DNA of 64,000 nt, taken from positions 62,001 to 126,000 of the forward strand of contig JAAOOA010000121.1 of NCBI GenBank assembly GCA_012861695.1, read 5' to 3'. Both the position numbers and the translations under genes were made by a program. The DNA is from Trematomus loennbergii (Eukaryota; Chordata; Actinopteri; Perciformes; Nototheniidae). The notes beneath the pieces are model-generated. The model ran no database searches and had not been told where the DNA came from. It was given only the letters and a program-made list of their open reading frames with translations. The number at the start of each line of letters is the position of its first letter. The first letter of the stretch is position 1. Positions 21,754-34,589 of the stretch are shown in pieces.

Positions 21754-22215
21754 TAGGGGCCCTATTATGCTCATTTTCAAGTTCATATTAGTATTTTGTG
21801 TCTCTCCTGTGACATGTCTCAATGCTTTAATGTTCGAAAAGCTCTTTATTTTTCTCATACTGCCTGTGCTGCAGCACCTCTTTTCACCCTCTGTCTGAAA
21901 CCAGAGCCCAGTCTGCTCTGATTGGTTAGCTGGACGGCTCTGTTGTGATTTGTCAACCACTTAGAAAAGTCCTGTACAATATGTTGGAGTGCTATCCAAT
22001 AGAAGTGTGAATGTTACGTAGTGATGTCACTCGTTACAGAAGTAAACAAAGGAGTCCAATGGAGGCATTTCAGGCAGGGAGGGGGGGGTGTGTGGGAGAG
22101 AAACTCCCTCTGGAGGGAACACAGGGATTTTAGCCTTTGCAGTCCATTTACATGCACAACAACCTATAACACACTACAGGAAAGGGAAAAGCCCCAACAG
22201 CTAAATAGGGCCTCT
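21754..22215 (+). mobile_element. TTAA-type MITE (AGGGGCCCTATTATGC family)
   Basis: Inverted ends TAGGGGCCCTATTATGC and GCTAAATAGGGCCTCT; the right flank is TTAA (22216-22219), the left flank a degraded TTGA. 462 bp, no ORF of note. The 580 bp between the CA repeat and this element shows no gene. Confidence 0.7.
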
Positions 22216-22665
22216 TTAAGTAAACAAGGATGAAAAGAAAAGTTGGTAAATTCATATTTCGGTTGGTAAAGTTCTGTACTTCTCATTACATTGATATACT
22301 CATCATACGGCGCATTTACGTAACTGAAATTGTGATTACTTGGATCTATCGCCTGACATTGGGACTTAACTAAAAAAGAACTGAATATAGCAGCTTGCCT
22401 TCCTCTTACTGTTACCATAGCAACTCGTCTTCTCTGTCACCAGCACATGCCTGGAACGACAGACCATAATATTCTGCTAACCCACTCACAGCCAACGCAG
22501 TGCCACCATGGTAACAATATGAGGGCTTGAGTTTAGTACACTCTGCTATAATCCCTGCTATGGAATGGTTTACAGTTATAACATCATCTACCAGTTCAGT
22601 ACTGAAGTATATGCTTTTCTTTTTCTAAGGCAATCATTGCTATTTAAATGTTCACATAAAACACA

Positions 22666-22877
22666 TAAAGCAATAGCATGTTACAGTTCAGTGCTTTGTA
22701 AACCAGCATTAGTATTTTGAAATCCAGCCTTTGACAGACAGGAAGCAGTGTAAAGACCTCAGAACTGGACTGATCCTCTTTCTTAGTGTTAGTGAGGACT
22801 CGAGCAGCAGCGTTCTGAATCAGCTGCAGCTTTCTAATAGATTTTGTTTTAGTAATGTAAATGCTTAAAGGGATCAC
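22666..22877 (-). pseudogene. LINE reverse transcriptase C-terminal fragment
   Basis: The minus strand encodes SIRKLQLIQNAAARVLT, then LLPVCQRLDFKILMLVYKAL, a stretch typical of the region after the reverse transcriptase in fish non-LTR retrotransposons. A few residues in the middle are lost compared with usual copies. Clade not assigned. Confidence 0.7.
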
Positions 22878-22951
22878 ATTTCCACCAGGAAAAGATAAGA
22901 AAGGAAAGGTTAAAAAGACAAACAGAAAATGATATCGAGACTCACTCCTTA

Positions 22952-24795
22952 TGCTGCGTTCACACTGGACACGATGCGAATATTCGCTTCGCTCTAATCG
23001 CTCCTATTACATCGCAGTCTAAACGCTCGAGTTTCACCGCGGCTGTCAGCTGTGTTTACTCGCATCATTCAAACAAGATGCGCTGGCCAGGGGCTACAAT
23101 TACAACAAAATTAACATATTTTACCGTGATCTAATTGTAATACACGTTTCTAAATGATGCCGAAGTAACAACATACTGATACCGGTTAGTAAAAACCATG
23201 AATTAATGCTTTGACAAGTCTGCAGACAGACGGCAGGCGAAAAACCTTTTAAAATGCGTGTTTTCTAAATGGAGATCGGATCGATTAGGCCAGGGTGGGG
23301 AACCTTTTTCGTCTCAAGGGCCATTTCAATTTTTCAACATCCTCCGAGGGCCGTACAAAGTATTGCCTCTGCTTAGAAATACTAAAATCACAGCCCATTC
23401 ATTTGGCCTTTCTTTCATGCTGTGCAAAGAAAAAGCAACCTCTTAATCCAGATATCTTACCATGACTCGCGCATGCATGCACGTGCACGGTGTGGCATGA
23501 CCACCACAACAGAAAGATATGGACACAAGATGAGTGCAAATTTATTTAGTTTCTTATTCATGTGGACATGATTTAAGTGGGGGGGACCTAACCTCCTCTA
23601 GGGGGGTCCGGGGGCATGCTCCCCCGGGAAGATTTTTAAGTTAAAAGCATCAATCTGGTGCACTTTGAGAGCAACATTAGGAGATCTATGGATACAGCTC
23701 TCAACACCCATATGAAACAGAACTGTAAGCAGATTTTCTTTATGGATATTTTACAAATCACTCCCCTTTTAAACTGTATTCTTGTTTATTAATAACTTTT
23801 TTTTTACTGTCATATAGTATTTTATACCTGTTTACTTTATTCTCTTATTTTTTGATAACTATAATGATCATATAAAGATGTGCCTTTACCTCACTGATTA
23901 TAGAAAAAGCTTCTTATATTCGTTAGCATAGCTAGCTAACCAGATGCTAATAACAACAAATGATTGACTGTATGATCAGTATGACAGATGAACAGATCTC
24001 CACTGGGCTTTCAACTAAAGACACAGCCACGCAGAAACTGCAGGCATGTGTACGGCTCCTTATGGGTACTGCCATTTGTGAAGTCCCGGCCCGGAGCCGC
24101 GTTCTGGTGCTCTCCTGCAGAACTGCACCCCTGTCAGACGGGACATATACCACGGATGACACGTTAGGCTCGTGTTGTGTTCAAGGACCCTGACCTAACC
24201 CAGGAAAAACAGGCACTCGCTTGTTTATTTTTTTTGCGGTCTAGATTTCTTAAATGTTTTTCTTTTTTTGCGTGTGTTTATAAATTACCTCGAGGGCCGT
24301 ACCAAATGGTCTCGCGGGCCGTATTCGACCCGGAGGTTCCCCACCCCTAGGCTAAGCTAACGTTGTATATGCTCCGACTCCGTCCACACTCACAACAACG
24401 GCCTACAGACAGAAATAGCGACTGTATTCCCATGACACAGACAGTCTGTGGTTTGTACTTGTTTAACTTTTGTCTAGTTTCTGAACAGATATGAGGAGCT
24501 GTGAGCTCTGTGTGCTAATAGCTAACGGCTGCTGTTTTGGTTTTCTGGTTCAACGTCAGTGAAGGCAGGCTGAGATCCTCACCGCTGATTGGCTACCGCA
24601 AGATCGCGTCACGCAAATTTGACGCTTGAGTTGAAAAAATTGCCCTCCAATCGCCTCAATTGCGCCACGGCATTCGCATCAACTGCTTCATGCGCGCCGT
24701 CGGAGCGAATTCGCGTCTGTCCGCACCTCTGCATTGACTTTACATGTAATCGCGCCGCCCCCAAACATCGCATCGCGTCCGATGTGAACGCACCA
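22952..24795 (-). mobile_element. Harbinger-like MITE (TGCTGCGTTCACAC family), with nested hAT
   Basis: Ends TGCTGCGTTCACACTGGAC and GTCCGATGTGAACGCACCA, flanked by TTA (22949-22951 and 24796-24798). Without the nested insertion (23291-24348) it is ~790 bp and aligns, in reverse orientation, with 26615-27389. CpG-rich ends, AT-rich middle. Confidence 0.85.
23291..24348 (+). mobile_element. hAT-like element inserted in the Harbinger-like MITE
   Basis: Inverted ends CAGGGTGGGGAACCTTTT and GGAGGTTCCCCACCCCT with GGGCC subterminal motifs. The uninterrupted sister MITE at 26615-27389 shows the empty site (its region near 27051-27095), confirming the insertion. The target duplication is only partly readable (AGGC on each side). 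Confidence 0.78.
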
Positions 24796-24798
24796 TTA

Positions 24799-25089
24799 GT
24801 CACAATTAAGACTTTTAAATAATTATAAGTATCAAAGTTTAGATTTTGTATTTAAATGTGTTCACTTTACGATATTGACAAGTCCCAGTTATGAGATAGT
24901 TAATCAAAGTGTATATATATATATATGTATATACTTTTAGATTAAATGTAATCAAAAATCATCTTAATCTTATAATTAAAAACATTTATTTTAAAAAGTT
25001 TGTCTTTACGTCTGAATTTTACCTAAGTGTCTTGTAGTTTTGACTCAACATACATTTTTAGATTTGTTTTGCTTTTTCCTCATCTCATA
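24799..25089. other. No gene seen
   Basis: AT-rich, with a short TATATATA tract near 24912; nothing else. Confidence 0.3.
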
Positions 25090-26220
25090 ACTCCAGAAGT
25101 GGAAGAAGTACTCTTTTAATTAACTAGAGTAGCAATACTCAATTGTAAAAATACTGTGTTACAAGTAAAAGTCTTGGATTCAAAATCTAACTTAAAGGGG
25201 ACCTATCATGCAAATGCACTTTTGTACATCTTTTATACATGAATATGTGTCCCCGTGTTCCAGGGAACTCACCAAGTGTCAGAAAACACAACCCTCTCTA
25301 TTTTCCTCCATAAAAATCTCTAAAAAAGGGGCTGCAACGGATCTGATACAGACTGATCCAGATTTGAACACTTCTATGTCGTCACAGAAGTGGCGCTACG
25401 GCTATTGGGCCAACTCTCCACCTATCAGGGAATGTGGGGTTGGGCCACGGCCGGCCATTGCCGCTCGAAAGCACTGGAGACGCTGTAGTACATATGCCAG
25501 GCCTGTAAGTGTCGCTGTAGTCTGCCACAAAAGCGAAGAAGACTTCCCGCCCATAGTTACCATGGTTACCCTTCTGTTTATTCTCCGCTGTGGCTTTTTT
25601 TCTCCCTCCCGAGGCAAGCGTTTGCTCCCGCTGCTTTAATTCAATGCAATCCCTCCCCGTCGAGGCAAGCACTGTAATTCTCTCCGGTTAGTCCACCAGC
25701 AGATGACAAACACCCACCTCTCCGCCTCTTCCAAGGAACGAGGGGACCGTGCGGCAGAGTTTCAGTTTCAGTTTCTTTCGCCGGTCAAGATGTCCGTTAA
25801 AGTTGAAATCTTCCGACAAATTTGAAAAGTGCCGGTCAAAGGTCTTCTTTGTTATTTATTGAGCTTTAAAACAAATGAATAACGACTCTATATAATAAAA
25901 CACGGAGGACGGAGATCTCTTTTTCTCCCCTCTCTGACAGCCCAGCAGCTGATCAGAGCACGTCTCCCCTCTCCTGCAGGGGGGCGTGGTCAGCAGAATC
26001 AGACCCGTAGACAGCAAACAGCATAGAGCGAAATGAGGCATGGCTAAAATGCATGATCTGTTTGGTATTTTGAAAACAGAACGTATAAATATACCCTACA
26101 ATATATCATTTAAATATAGCATGATAGGTCCACTTTAAATAAAAGTACTAAAGTATTGGATCAAATTATAATTAAGTACCAAAAGTAAAATTACTTATTA
26201 TACACAATGGCCCTTTCAGA
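25090..26220 (+). mobile_element. Dispersed AAGTACT-rich repeat, interrupted by a MITE
   Basis: 25090-25195 (GAAGTGGAAGAAGTACTC ... AAAAGTCTTGGATTCAAAATC) continues after the MITE at 26139 (AAAAGTACTAAAGTATTGG). The same family lies at 41509-42095. A sequence like its other end (AAAAGTAATTAGTTACATTCCACCACTG) sits at 33093-33121, so the 57-bp array may lie inside one large copy. Confidence 0.6.
25196..26134 (+). mobile_element. TTAA-target MITE (AGGGGACCTATCATGC family)
   Basis: Inverted ends AGGGGACCTATCATGC and GCATGATAGGTCCACT, flanked by TTAA (25192-25195, 26135-26138). 939 bp. Interrupts the AAGTACT repeat described above. Confidence 0.85.
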
Positions 26221-26611
26221 ATCATATTTATTAAATGAATGGATTATGATTATTGATGCATACATGTGTTTATACCAGCTGGTAAAGGTGGAACACATTT
26301 TAATGATATATATATTGCTGCTGGACCTTATATTATTATATGTTAATGTTTATTTATTCGTTTATTTGCATTTTGAATGAGCGATTAATCTGAAGCAGTC
26401 AGATAAATGTAGTGGAGTCAGGGCGGATCTAGACAAATATTCATTGGGTGGCAAGAGGGTGGCAGGAGATTTTGACAGGTGGCATCCCCTGGCAGAAGTA
26501 TATGCTGATTTAATCGCAGTCATATCAATCAATGTTAACTTGGAAAGCCACAATATTAATATTTTAACTCAATAACATTTGGTGACATTATTGTGGCACA
26601 TCAGTAAAGCC
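26221..26611. other. Repeat-derived, no gene
   Basis: Continuation of the AAGTACT-type repeat to about 26415, then a fragment containing GGTGGCAAGAGGGTGGCAGG (a common fish repeat motif). Confidence 0.35.
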
Positions 26612-26614
26612 TTA

Positions 26615-27389
26615 TGCTGCGTTCACACCGGACGCGATGCGATGTTTGGGGGCGGCGCGATTACATGTAAAGTCAATGCAGAGACGCGGACAGACGCGAA
26701 TTCGCTCCGACGGCGCGCATGAAGCGGTGGACGCGGCGCGAATCACGCGATTGAACGGGCCGCGTCAAACGCGAGAGTTCAATTTTTTCAACTCGAGCGT
26801 CAAATTCACGTGACGCGTTCTCGCGGAAGCCAATCAGCGGTGAGGATCTCAGCCTGCCGTCACTGATGTTCAACCAGAAAACATCAGCCGTTAGCTGTTA
26901 GCAGTTAGCACACAGAGCTCACAGCTCCTCATATCTGTTCAGAAACTGGACAAAAATTAAACAAGTACAAACCACAGACTGTCTGTGTCATGGAGAATAC
27001 AGTCGCTGCTTTATTTATGTCTGTAGGTTGTTATGAGTGTGGAATGAGCATATACAACGTTAGCTTACCTGGTCGACCCGATCTTCATTCAGAAAACAAG
27101 CATTTTAAAAGGTTTTTCTCCTGCCGTCTTGTCTGCAGACTTGTCAAAGCATTAATTCATGGTTTTTACTAACCGGTATCAGTATGTTGTTACTTCGGCA
27201 TCATTTAGAAACGTGTATTACAATTAAATCATGGTCAAATATGTCCATTTGTTGTAGTTGTAGCTCCCGAGCCAGCGCGTCTTGTTTGAATGATGCGAGT
27301 AAACACAGCTGGCAGCCGCGAGAAACTCGAGCGTTTAGAGCGATTAGAGCGAAGCGAATATTCGCATCGCGTCCGGTGTGAACGCAGCA
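26615..27389 (+). mobile_element. Harbinger-like MITE (TGCTGCGTTCACAC family), uninterrupted
   Basis: Ends TGCTGCGTTCACACCGGACG and CGTCCGGTGTGAACGCAGCA form a nearly perfect inverted repeat; TTA flanks both sides (26612-26614, 27390-27392). 775 bp. Serves as the empty-site reference for the hAT in the sister copy. Confidence 0.88.
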
Positions 27390-27392
27390 TTA

Positions 27393-27718
27393 CATATAAA
27401 TATATAAGGTGGCAGACATAATTGAAAGAATTTTAACTGAACAATAACTGAATTTGTTTCACTCTTAGACCAGCAGGGGAACCAAATCTATGCAGACTGC
27501 TGCAATAAGTACATTAATTAACTGTCTCATCGATGTTTGTCTGAATGAATATGATAATATTAACAATCATATTATTCCTATCAGCTGTCAATCACTGTTA
27601 TGATTCACATATTCATTTATTATTGAATAAACTATATTTTTTGGAGGAGTTAATGATGAATGTTCCTCAAGATGCTTGCTCACCATCCTTCAAATGTGCA
27701 GTGTCAGTATATAACACT
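27393..27718. other. No gene seen; left flank of the 57-bp array
   Basis: AT-rich unique-looking sequence leading into the array. Confidence 0.3.
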
Positions 27719-30700
27719 GCATACTGATATACACCTGAACATCAGCAGGAGAGGACTCTTTAAAGTAGAGACACTATACTGATATACACCTGAACATCAG
27801 CAGGAGAGGACTCTTTAAAGTAGAGACTCTACATACTGATATACACCTGAACATCAGCAGGAGAGGACTCTTTAAAGTAGAGACACTACATACTGATATA
27901 CACCTGAACATCAGCAGGAGAGGACTCTTTAAAGTAGAGACACTACATACTGATATACACCTGAACATCAGCAGGAGAGGACTCTTTAAAGTAGAGACAC
28001 TACATACTGATATACACCTGAACATCAGCAGGAGAGGACTCTTTAAAGTAGAGACACTACATACTGATATACACCTGAACATCAGCAGGAGAGGACTCTT
28101 TAAAGTAGAGACACTACATACTGATATACACCTGAACATCAGCAGGAGAGGACTCTTTAAAGTAGAGCACTACATACTGATATACACCTGAACATCAGCA
28201 GGAGAGGACTCTTTAAAGTAGAGACACTGCATACTGATATACACCTGAACATCAGCAGGAGAGGACTCTTTAAAGTAGAGCACTACATACTGATATACAC
28301 CTGAACATCAGCAGGAGAGGACTCTTTAAAGTAGAGACACTGCATACTGATATACACCTGAACATCAGCAGGAGAGGACTCTTTAAAGTAGAGACACTAC
28401 ATACTGATATACACCTGAACATCAGCAGGAGAGGACTCTTTAAATAGAGCACTACATACTGATATACACCTGAACATCAGCAGGAGAGGACTCTTTAAAG
28501 TAGAGACACGACATACTGATATACACCTGAACATCAGCAGGAGAGGACTCTTTAAAGTAGAGACACTACATACTGATATACACCTGAACATCAGCAGGAG
28601 AGGACTCTTTAAAGTAGAGACACGACATACTGATATACACCTGAATCAGCAGGAGAGGACCTTTAAAGTAGAGACACTACATACTGATATACACCTGAAC
28701 ATCAGCAGGAGAGGACTCTTTAAAGTAGAGACACTACATACTGATATACACCTGAATATCAGCAGGAGAGGACCTTTAAAGTAGAGACACTACATACTGA
28801 TATACACCTGAACATCAGCAGGAGAGGACTCTTTAAAGTAGAGACACTAGATACTGATATACACCTGAACATCAGCAGGAGAGGACTCTTTAAAGTAGAG
28901 CCACTACATACTGATATACACCTGAACATCAGCAGGAGAGGACTCTTTAAAGTAGAGACACGATACTGATATACACCTGAACATCAGCAGGAGAGGACTC
29001 TTTAAAGTAGAGCCACTACATACTGATATACACCTGAACATCAGCAGGAGAGGACTCTTTAAAGTAGAGACACGACATACTGATATACACCTGAACATCA
29101 GCAGGAGAGGACTCTTTAAAGTAGAGACACTACATACTGATATACACCTGAACATCAGCAGGAGAGGACTCTTTAAAGTAGAGACACTACATACTGATAT
29201 ACACCTGAAATCAGCAGGAGAGGACTCTTTAAAGTAGAGACACTACATACTGATATACACCTGAACATCAGCAGGAGAGGACTCTTTAAAGTAGAGACAC
29301 TACATACTGATATACACCTGAACATCAGCAGGAGAGGACTCTTTAAAGTAGAGACACTGCATACTGATATACACCTGAACATCAGCAGGAGAGGACTCTT
29401 TAAAGTAGAGACACTACATACTGATATACACCTGAACATCAGCAGGAGAGGACTCTTTAAAGTAGAGACACTACATACTGATATACACCTGAACATCAGC
29501 AGGAGAGGACTCTTTAAAGTAGAGACACTACATACTGATATACACCTGAACATCAGCAGGAGAGGACTCTTTAAAGTAGAGACACTACATACTGATATAC
29601 ACCTGAACATCAGCAGGAGAGGACTCTTTAAAGTAGAGCCTACATACTGATATACACCTGAACATCAGCAGGAGAGGACTCTTTAAAGTAGAGACACTGC
29701 ATACTGATATACACCTGAACATCAGCAGGAGAGGACTCTTTAAAGTAGAGACACTACATACTGATATACACCTGAACATCAGCAGGAGAGGACTCTTTAA
29801 AGTAGAGACACTCATACTGATATACACCTGAACATCAGCAGGAGAGGACTCTTTAAAGTAGAGACACTACATACTGATATACACCTGAACATCAGCAGGA
29901 GAGGACTCTTTAAATAGAGCACTACATACTGATATACACCTGAACATCAGCAGGAGAGGACTCTTTAAAGTAGAGACACTACATACTGATATACACCTGA
30001 ACATCAGCAGGAGAGGACTCTTTAAAGTAGAGACACTACATACTGATATACACCTGAACATCAGCAGGAGAGGACTCTTTAAAGTAGAGACACTACATAC
30101 TGATATACACCTGAACATCAGCAGGAGAGGACTCTTTAAAGTAGAGCCACTACATACTGATATACACCTGAACATCAGCAGGAGAGGACTCTTTAAAGTA
30201 GAGCACTATACTGATATACACCTGAACATCAGCAGGAGAGGACTCTTTAAAGTAGAGACACTACATACTGATATACACCTGAACATCAGCAGGAGAGGAC
30301 TCTTTAAAGTAGAGACACTACATACTGATATACACCTGAACATCAGCAGAGAGGACTCTTTAAAGTAGAGACACTACATACTGATATACACCTGACATCA
30401 GCAGGAGAGGACTCTTTAAAGTAGAGACACTACATACTGATATACACCTGAACATCAGCAGGAGAGGACTCTTTAAAGTAGAGACACTACATACTGATAT
30501 ACACCTGCAATCAGCAGGAGAGGACTCTTTAAAGTAGAGACACTACATACTGATATACACCTGAACATCAGCAGGAGAGGACTCTTTAAAGTAGAGACAC
30601 TACATACTGATATAACTGAACATCAGCAGGAGAGGACTCTTTAAAGTAGAGACACTACATACTGATATACACCTGAACATCAGCAGGAGAGGACTCTTTA

Positions 30701-33058
30701 AAGTAGAGACTCATACTGATATACACCTGAACATCAGCAGGAGAGGACTCTTTAAAGTAGAGACACTACATACTGATATACACCTGAACATCAGCAGGAG
30801 AGGACTCTTTAAAGTAGAGACACTACATACTGATATACACCTGAACATCAGCAGGAGAGGACTCTTTAAAGTAGAGACACTACATACTGATATACACCTG
30901 AACATCAGCAGGAGAGGACTCTTTAAAGTAGAGACACTACATACTGATATACACCTGAACATCAGCAGGAGAGGACTCTTTAAAGTGAGACACTACATAC
31001 TGATATACACCTGAACATCAGCAGGAGAGGACTCTTTAAAGTAGAGACACTACATACTGATATACACCTGAACATCAGCAGGAGAGGACTCTTTAAAGTA
31101 GAGACACTACATACTGATATACACCTGACATCAGCAGGAGAGGACTCTTTAAAGTAGAGACACTACATACTGATATACACCTGAACATCAGCAGGAGAGG
31201 ACTCTTTAAAGTAGAGACACTACATACTGATATACACCTGACATCAGCAGGAGAGGACTCTTTAAAGTAGAGACACTACATACTGATATACACCTGAACA
31301 TCAGCAGGATAGGACTCTTTAAAGTAGAGACACTACATACTGATATACACCTGAACATCAGCAGGAGAGGACTCTTTAAAGTAGAGACACTACATACTGA
31401 TATGAAGCTGAACATCAGCAGGAGAGGACTCTTTAAAGTAGAGACACTGCATACTGATATACACCTGAACATCAGCAGGAGAGGACTTTTTAAAGTAGAG
31501 ACACTACATACTGATATGAACTGAACATCAGCAGGAGAGGACTCTTTAAAGTAGAGACACTACATACTGATATACCCTGAACATCAGCAGGAGAGGACTC
31601 TTTAAAGTAGAGACACTACATACTGATATGAAGCTGAACATTAGCAGGAGAGGACTCTTTAAAGTAGAGACACTACATACTGATATACACCTGAACATCA
31701 GCAGGAGAGGACTCTTTAAAGTAGAGACACTATATACTGATATACACCTGAACATCAGCAGGAGAGGACTCTTTAAAGTGGAGACACAACATACTGATAT
31801 ACACCTGAACATCAGCAGGAGAGGACTCTTTAAAGTAGAGACACTACAACTGATATACACCTGAACATCAGCAGGAGAGGACTCTTTAAAGTGGAGACAC
31901 AACATACTGATATACACCTGAACATCAGCAGGAGAGGACTCTTTAAAGTAGAGACACTACATACTGATATACACCTGAACATCAGCAGGAGAGGACTCTT
32001 TAAAGTAGAGACACTACATACTGATATACACCTGAACATCAGCAGGAGAGGACTCTTTAAAGTAGAGACACTACATACTGATATACACCTGAACATCAGC
32101 AGGAGAGGACTCTTTAAAGTAGAGACACTACATACTGATATACACCTGGACATCAGCAGGAGAGGACTCTTTAAATTAGAGACACTACATACTGATATAC
32201 ACCTGAACATCAGCAGGAGAGGACTCTTTAAAGTAGAGACACTACATACTGATATACACCTGGACATCAGCAGGAGAGGACTCTTTAAAGTAGAGACACT
32301 ACATACTGATATACACCTGAACATCAGCAGGAGAGGACTCTTTAAAGTAGAGACACTACATACTGATATACACCTGAACATCAGCAGGAGAGGACTCTTT
32401 AAAGTAGAGACACTAATACTGATATACACCTGAACATCAGCAGGAGAGGACTCTTTAAAGTAGAGACACTACATACTGATATACACCTGAACATCAGCAG
32501 GAGAGGACTCTTTAAAGTAGAGACACTACATACTGATATACACCTGAACATCAGCAGGAGAGGACTCTTTAAAGTAGAGACACTACATACTGATATACAC
32601 CTGAACATCAGCAGGAGAGGACTCTTTAAAGTAGAGACTCTACATACTGATATACACCTGAACATCAGCAGGAGAGGACTCTTTAAAGTAGAGACACTCC
32701 ATACTGATATACACCTGGACATCAGCAGGAGAGGACTCTTTAAAGTAGAGACACTACATACTGATATACACCTGAACATCAGCAGGAGAGGACTCTTTAA
32801 AGTAGAGACTCTACATACTGATATACACCTGAGCATCAGCAGGAGAGGACTCTTTAAAGTAGAGACACTACATACTGATATACACCTGAACATCAGCAGG
32901 AGAGGACTCTTTAAAGTAGACACTCTACTACTGATATACACCTGAACATCAGCAGGAGAGGACTCTTTAAGTAGAGACACTACATACTGATATACACCTG
33001 AACATCAGCAGGAGAGGACTCTTTAAAGTAGAGACTCTACATACTGATATACACCTGG
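27719..33058 (+). repeat. 57-bp tandem array, about 93 copies
   Basis: The unit starts CATACTGATATACACCTG, continues through CAGCAGGAGAGGACTCTT and ends GTAGAGACACTA. 5.3 kb divided by 57 gives about 93 units. As 57 is 19 codons, both strands stay open over long stretches, giving spurious repetitive proteins. Substitutions are rare and scattered; many units instead carry 1-4 base deletions (for example at ACACTA/AGCACT and GAACATC/GACATC). Copies are therefore very homogeneous, as expected from recent expansion. Confidence 0.98.
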
Positions 33059-33468
33059 AAATAGCAGAATATGTCCTCTTTAATACAACATGAGTAAAAG
33101 TAATTAGTTACATTCCACCACTGCAGTATTCTGAGTAAATAGCTCAAAATCTTGACTCAGTTTTTGCCTTTGACCTGAAAGTCTAAATTGTGACTTGACA
33201 TCATCTTTTCACCATGGTCATATTTATATGTCCATTTCGAAATAATCGTGTTAATCCCCTTTAGGCACATTTGTATTTGCGATAATGGGCTACATAACTA
33301 AAATCTGATTGCTTGATTCTTTTTTAATGTTTTGATGTTGTTATTTCTGACAGTTATGGACTTCCATATAATACTAACCAAGAATATCCAGATAATGATT
33401 ACAATGATTAGTATTCACACATTTATTAAGTAATGAGGTTTCAAATTAAATATTGTTTGTGTCCACAG
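33059..33468. other. End of repeat, then intron sequence before MISP-like exon
   Basis: 33093-33121 is an AAGTACT-family end (TTACATTCCACCACTG). The rest is AT-rich intron ending in the acceptor TTTGTGTCCACAG. Confidence 0.4.
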
Positions 33469-34589
33469 AGAGCATCAGCTGGGCTAAGGAGGACAACAGC
33501 TGAGCTAACGGATGGTAACCAAGACAACGGTAGCTCCAGCAACAATAACCCTGTAACCGACTCTCCCACTCTATAGAGCCAACAAGTTCAGATACCATGG
33601 AGATCAGCTCATCACCACCGCTAACAGACATGGAGAGAGAAAACTTGGCTAGCTGGCACAGCCAGGAAGTGCTCCATGGGGGGCAGCAGCCAATCCAGAT
33701 GAGCAGGACGAGAAGAGGCTGCAGAGAAGAAAATGGAAAAATAAATGAAGATGAAGAGTGTGATTACCTTGTTTTTGAGATAGGAGAGCAGAAGGGATGG
33801 CACAATGGAGAAGGAGATGAAGGAGGACAAGACCAGAGACAAAAGGAGAGGAGGAAGAATATGGAGGAAGAGGAGACGCAGAAGGAAAGAAGAAGGGACA
33901 GAGAAACAGAGAGAGAAGATGGAGGAAGAGAGACAGAGAGGAAGATGGAGGAAGAGGAGACACAGAGAGGGAAGATGGAGGAAGAGGAGACACAGAGAGG
34001 AAGATGGAGGAAGAGGAGACACAGAGGGAAGATGGAGGAAGAGGAGACACAGAAAGGGAAGATGGGGAAGAGGAGACACAGAGAGGGAAGATGGAGGAAG
34101 AGGAGACACAGAGAGGGAAGATGGAGGAAGAGACACAGTTGAGATGAAGGAGGATGCTCTGTCAGAGCTCCTCTTCTTCAGTCCTTCAGCATCAGAGCCC
34201 CTGACGGCCACCCTTGATCCTTTAGACACCTGGGGTCACGACCCCGACAACAGAGATGACCTTAGCGACAGTCACCTTAGCGACTGCCTCCAAGCTGAGC
34301 TGGCTGTCGTGTACTCGGACAGCGACGCAGGGGAGGACCAATGGGCTGGCTCCACGCCCTGTGATGTCACTAACCAGGAAGAAGTAGATGCAGAGGTTCA
34401 TGATGGAGAAAGCATGGAAGAGGAGAAAGGCTATGAGGCAGAAGTAGAGAGTGGAACAGAGGTGCAGAGAAAGGAGGAAGAGGAGGAGAGGAGGAATGAT
34501 GATGAGGAGCAGAGGAGGTCGGGAGAGATGTTTTCATGCGGACTCCTTCTGTCAACTCCACTGCCAGCTCCATAGACCCTGACAGGAAG
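33469..34589 (+). CDS. MISP-like exon 1 (5' UTR plus acidic N-terminal region)
   Basis: Acceptor TTTGTGTCCACAG at 33456-33468, so a non-coding exon lies upstream. ATG at 33597 in good context (ACCATGG), encoding MEISSSPPLTDMEREN. A Glu/Arg-rich repeat follows, then (in another frame) the coding-looking DALSELLFFSPSASEPLTA, DSHLSDCLQAELAVVYSDSD and an acidic stretch to about 34500. The last 18 codons before the AAG|GTAAGA donor are again in the ATG frame. Two opposing frame changes, both in purine-rich repeats, are needed to read it through. Confidence 0.72.

Noticed and set aside
22021..22233. Small plus-strand frame at 22.0 kb as a gene
   Set aside because: Inside a TTAA-type MITE; no conserved protein recognised.
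27719..33058. CRISPR array or repetitive secreted protein from the 57-bp repeats
   Set aside because: Units are directly tandem with no variable spacers, the DNA is vertebrate, and the open frames on both strands follow from a unit length divisible by three.
33621..34229. Minus-strand Ser/Pro/Leu-rich frames across MISP-like exon 1
   Set aside because: Complement of a purine-rich coding repeat; no splice or start evidence.
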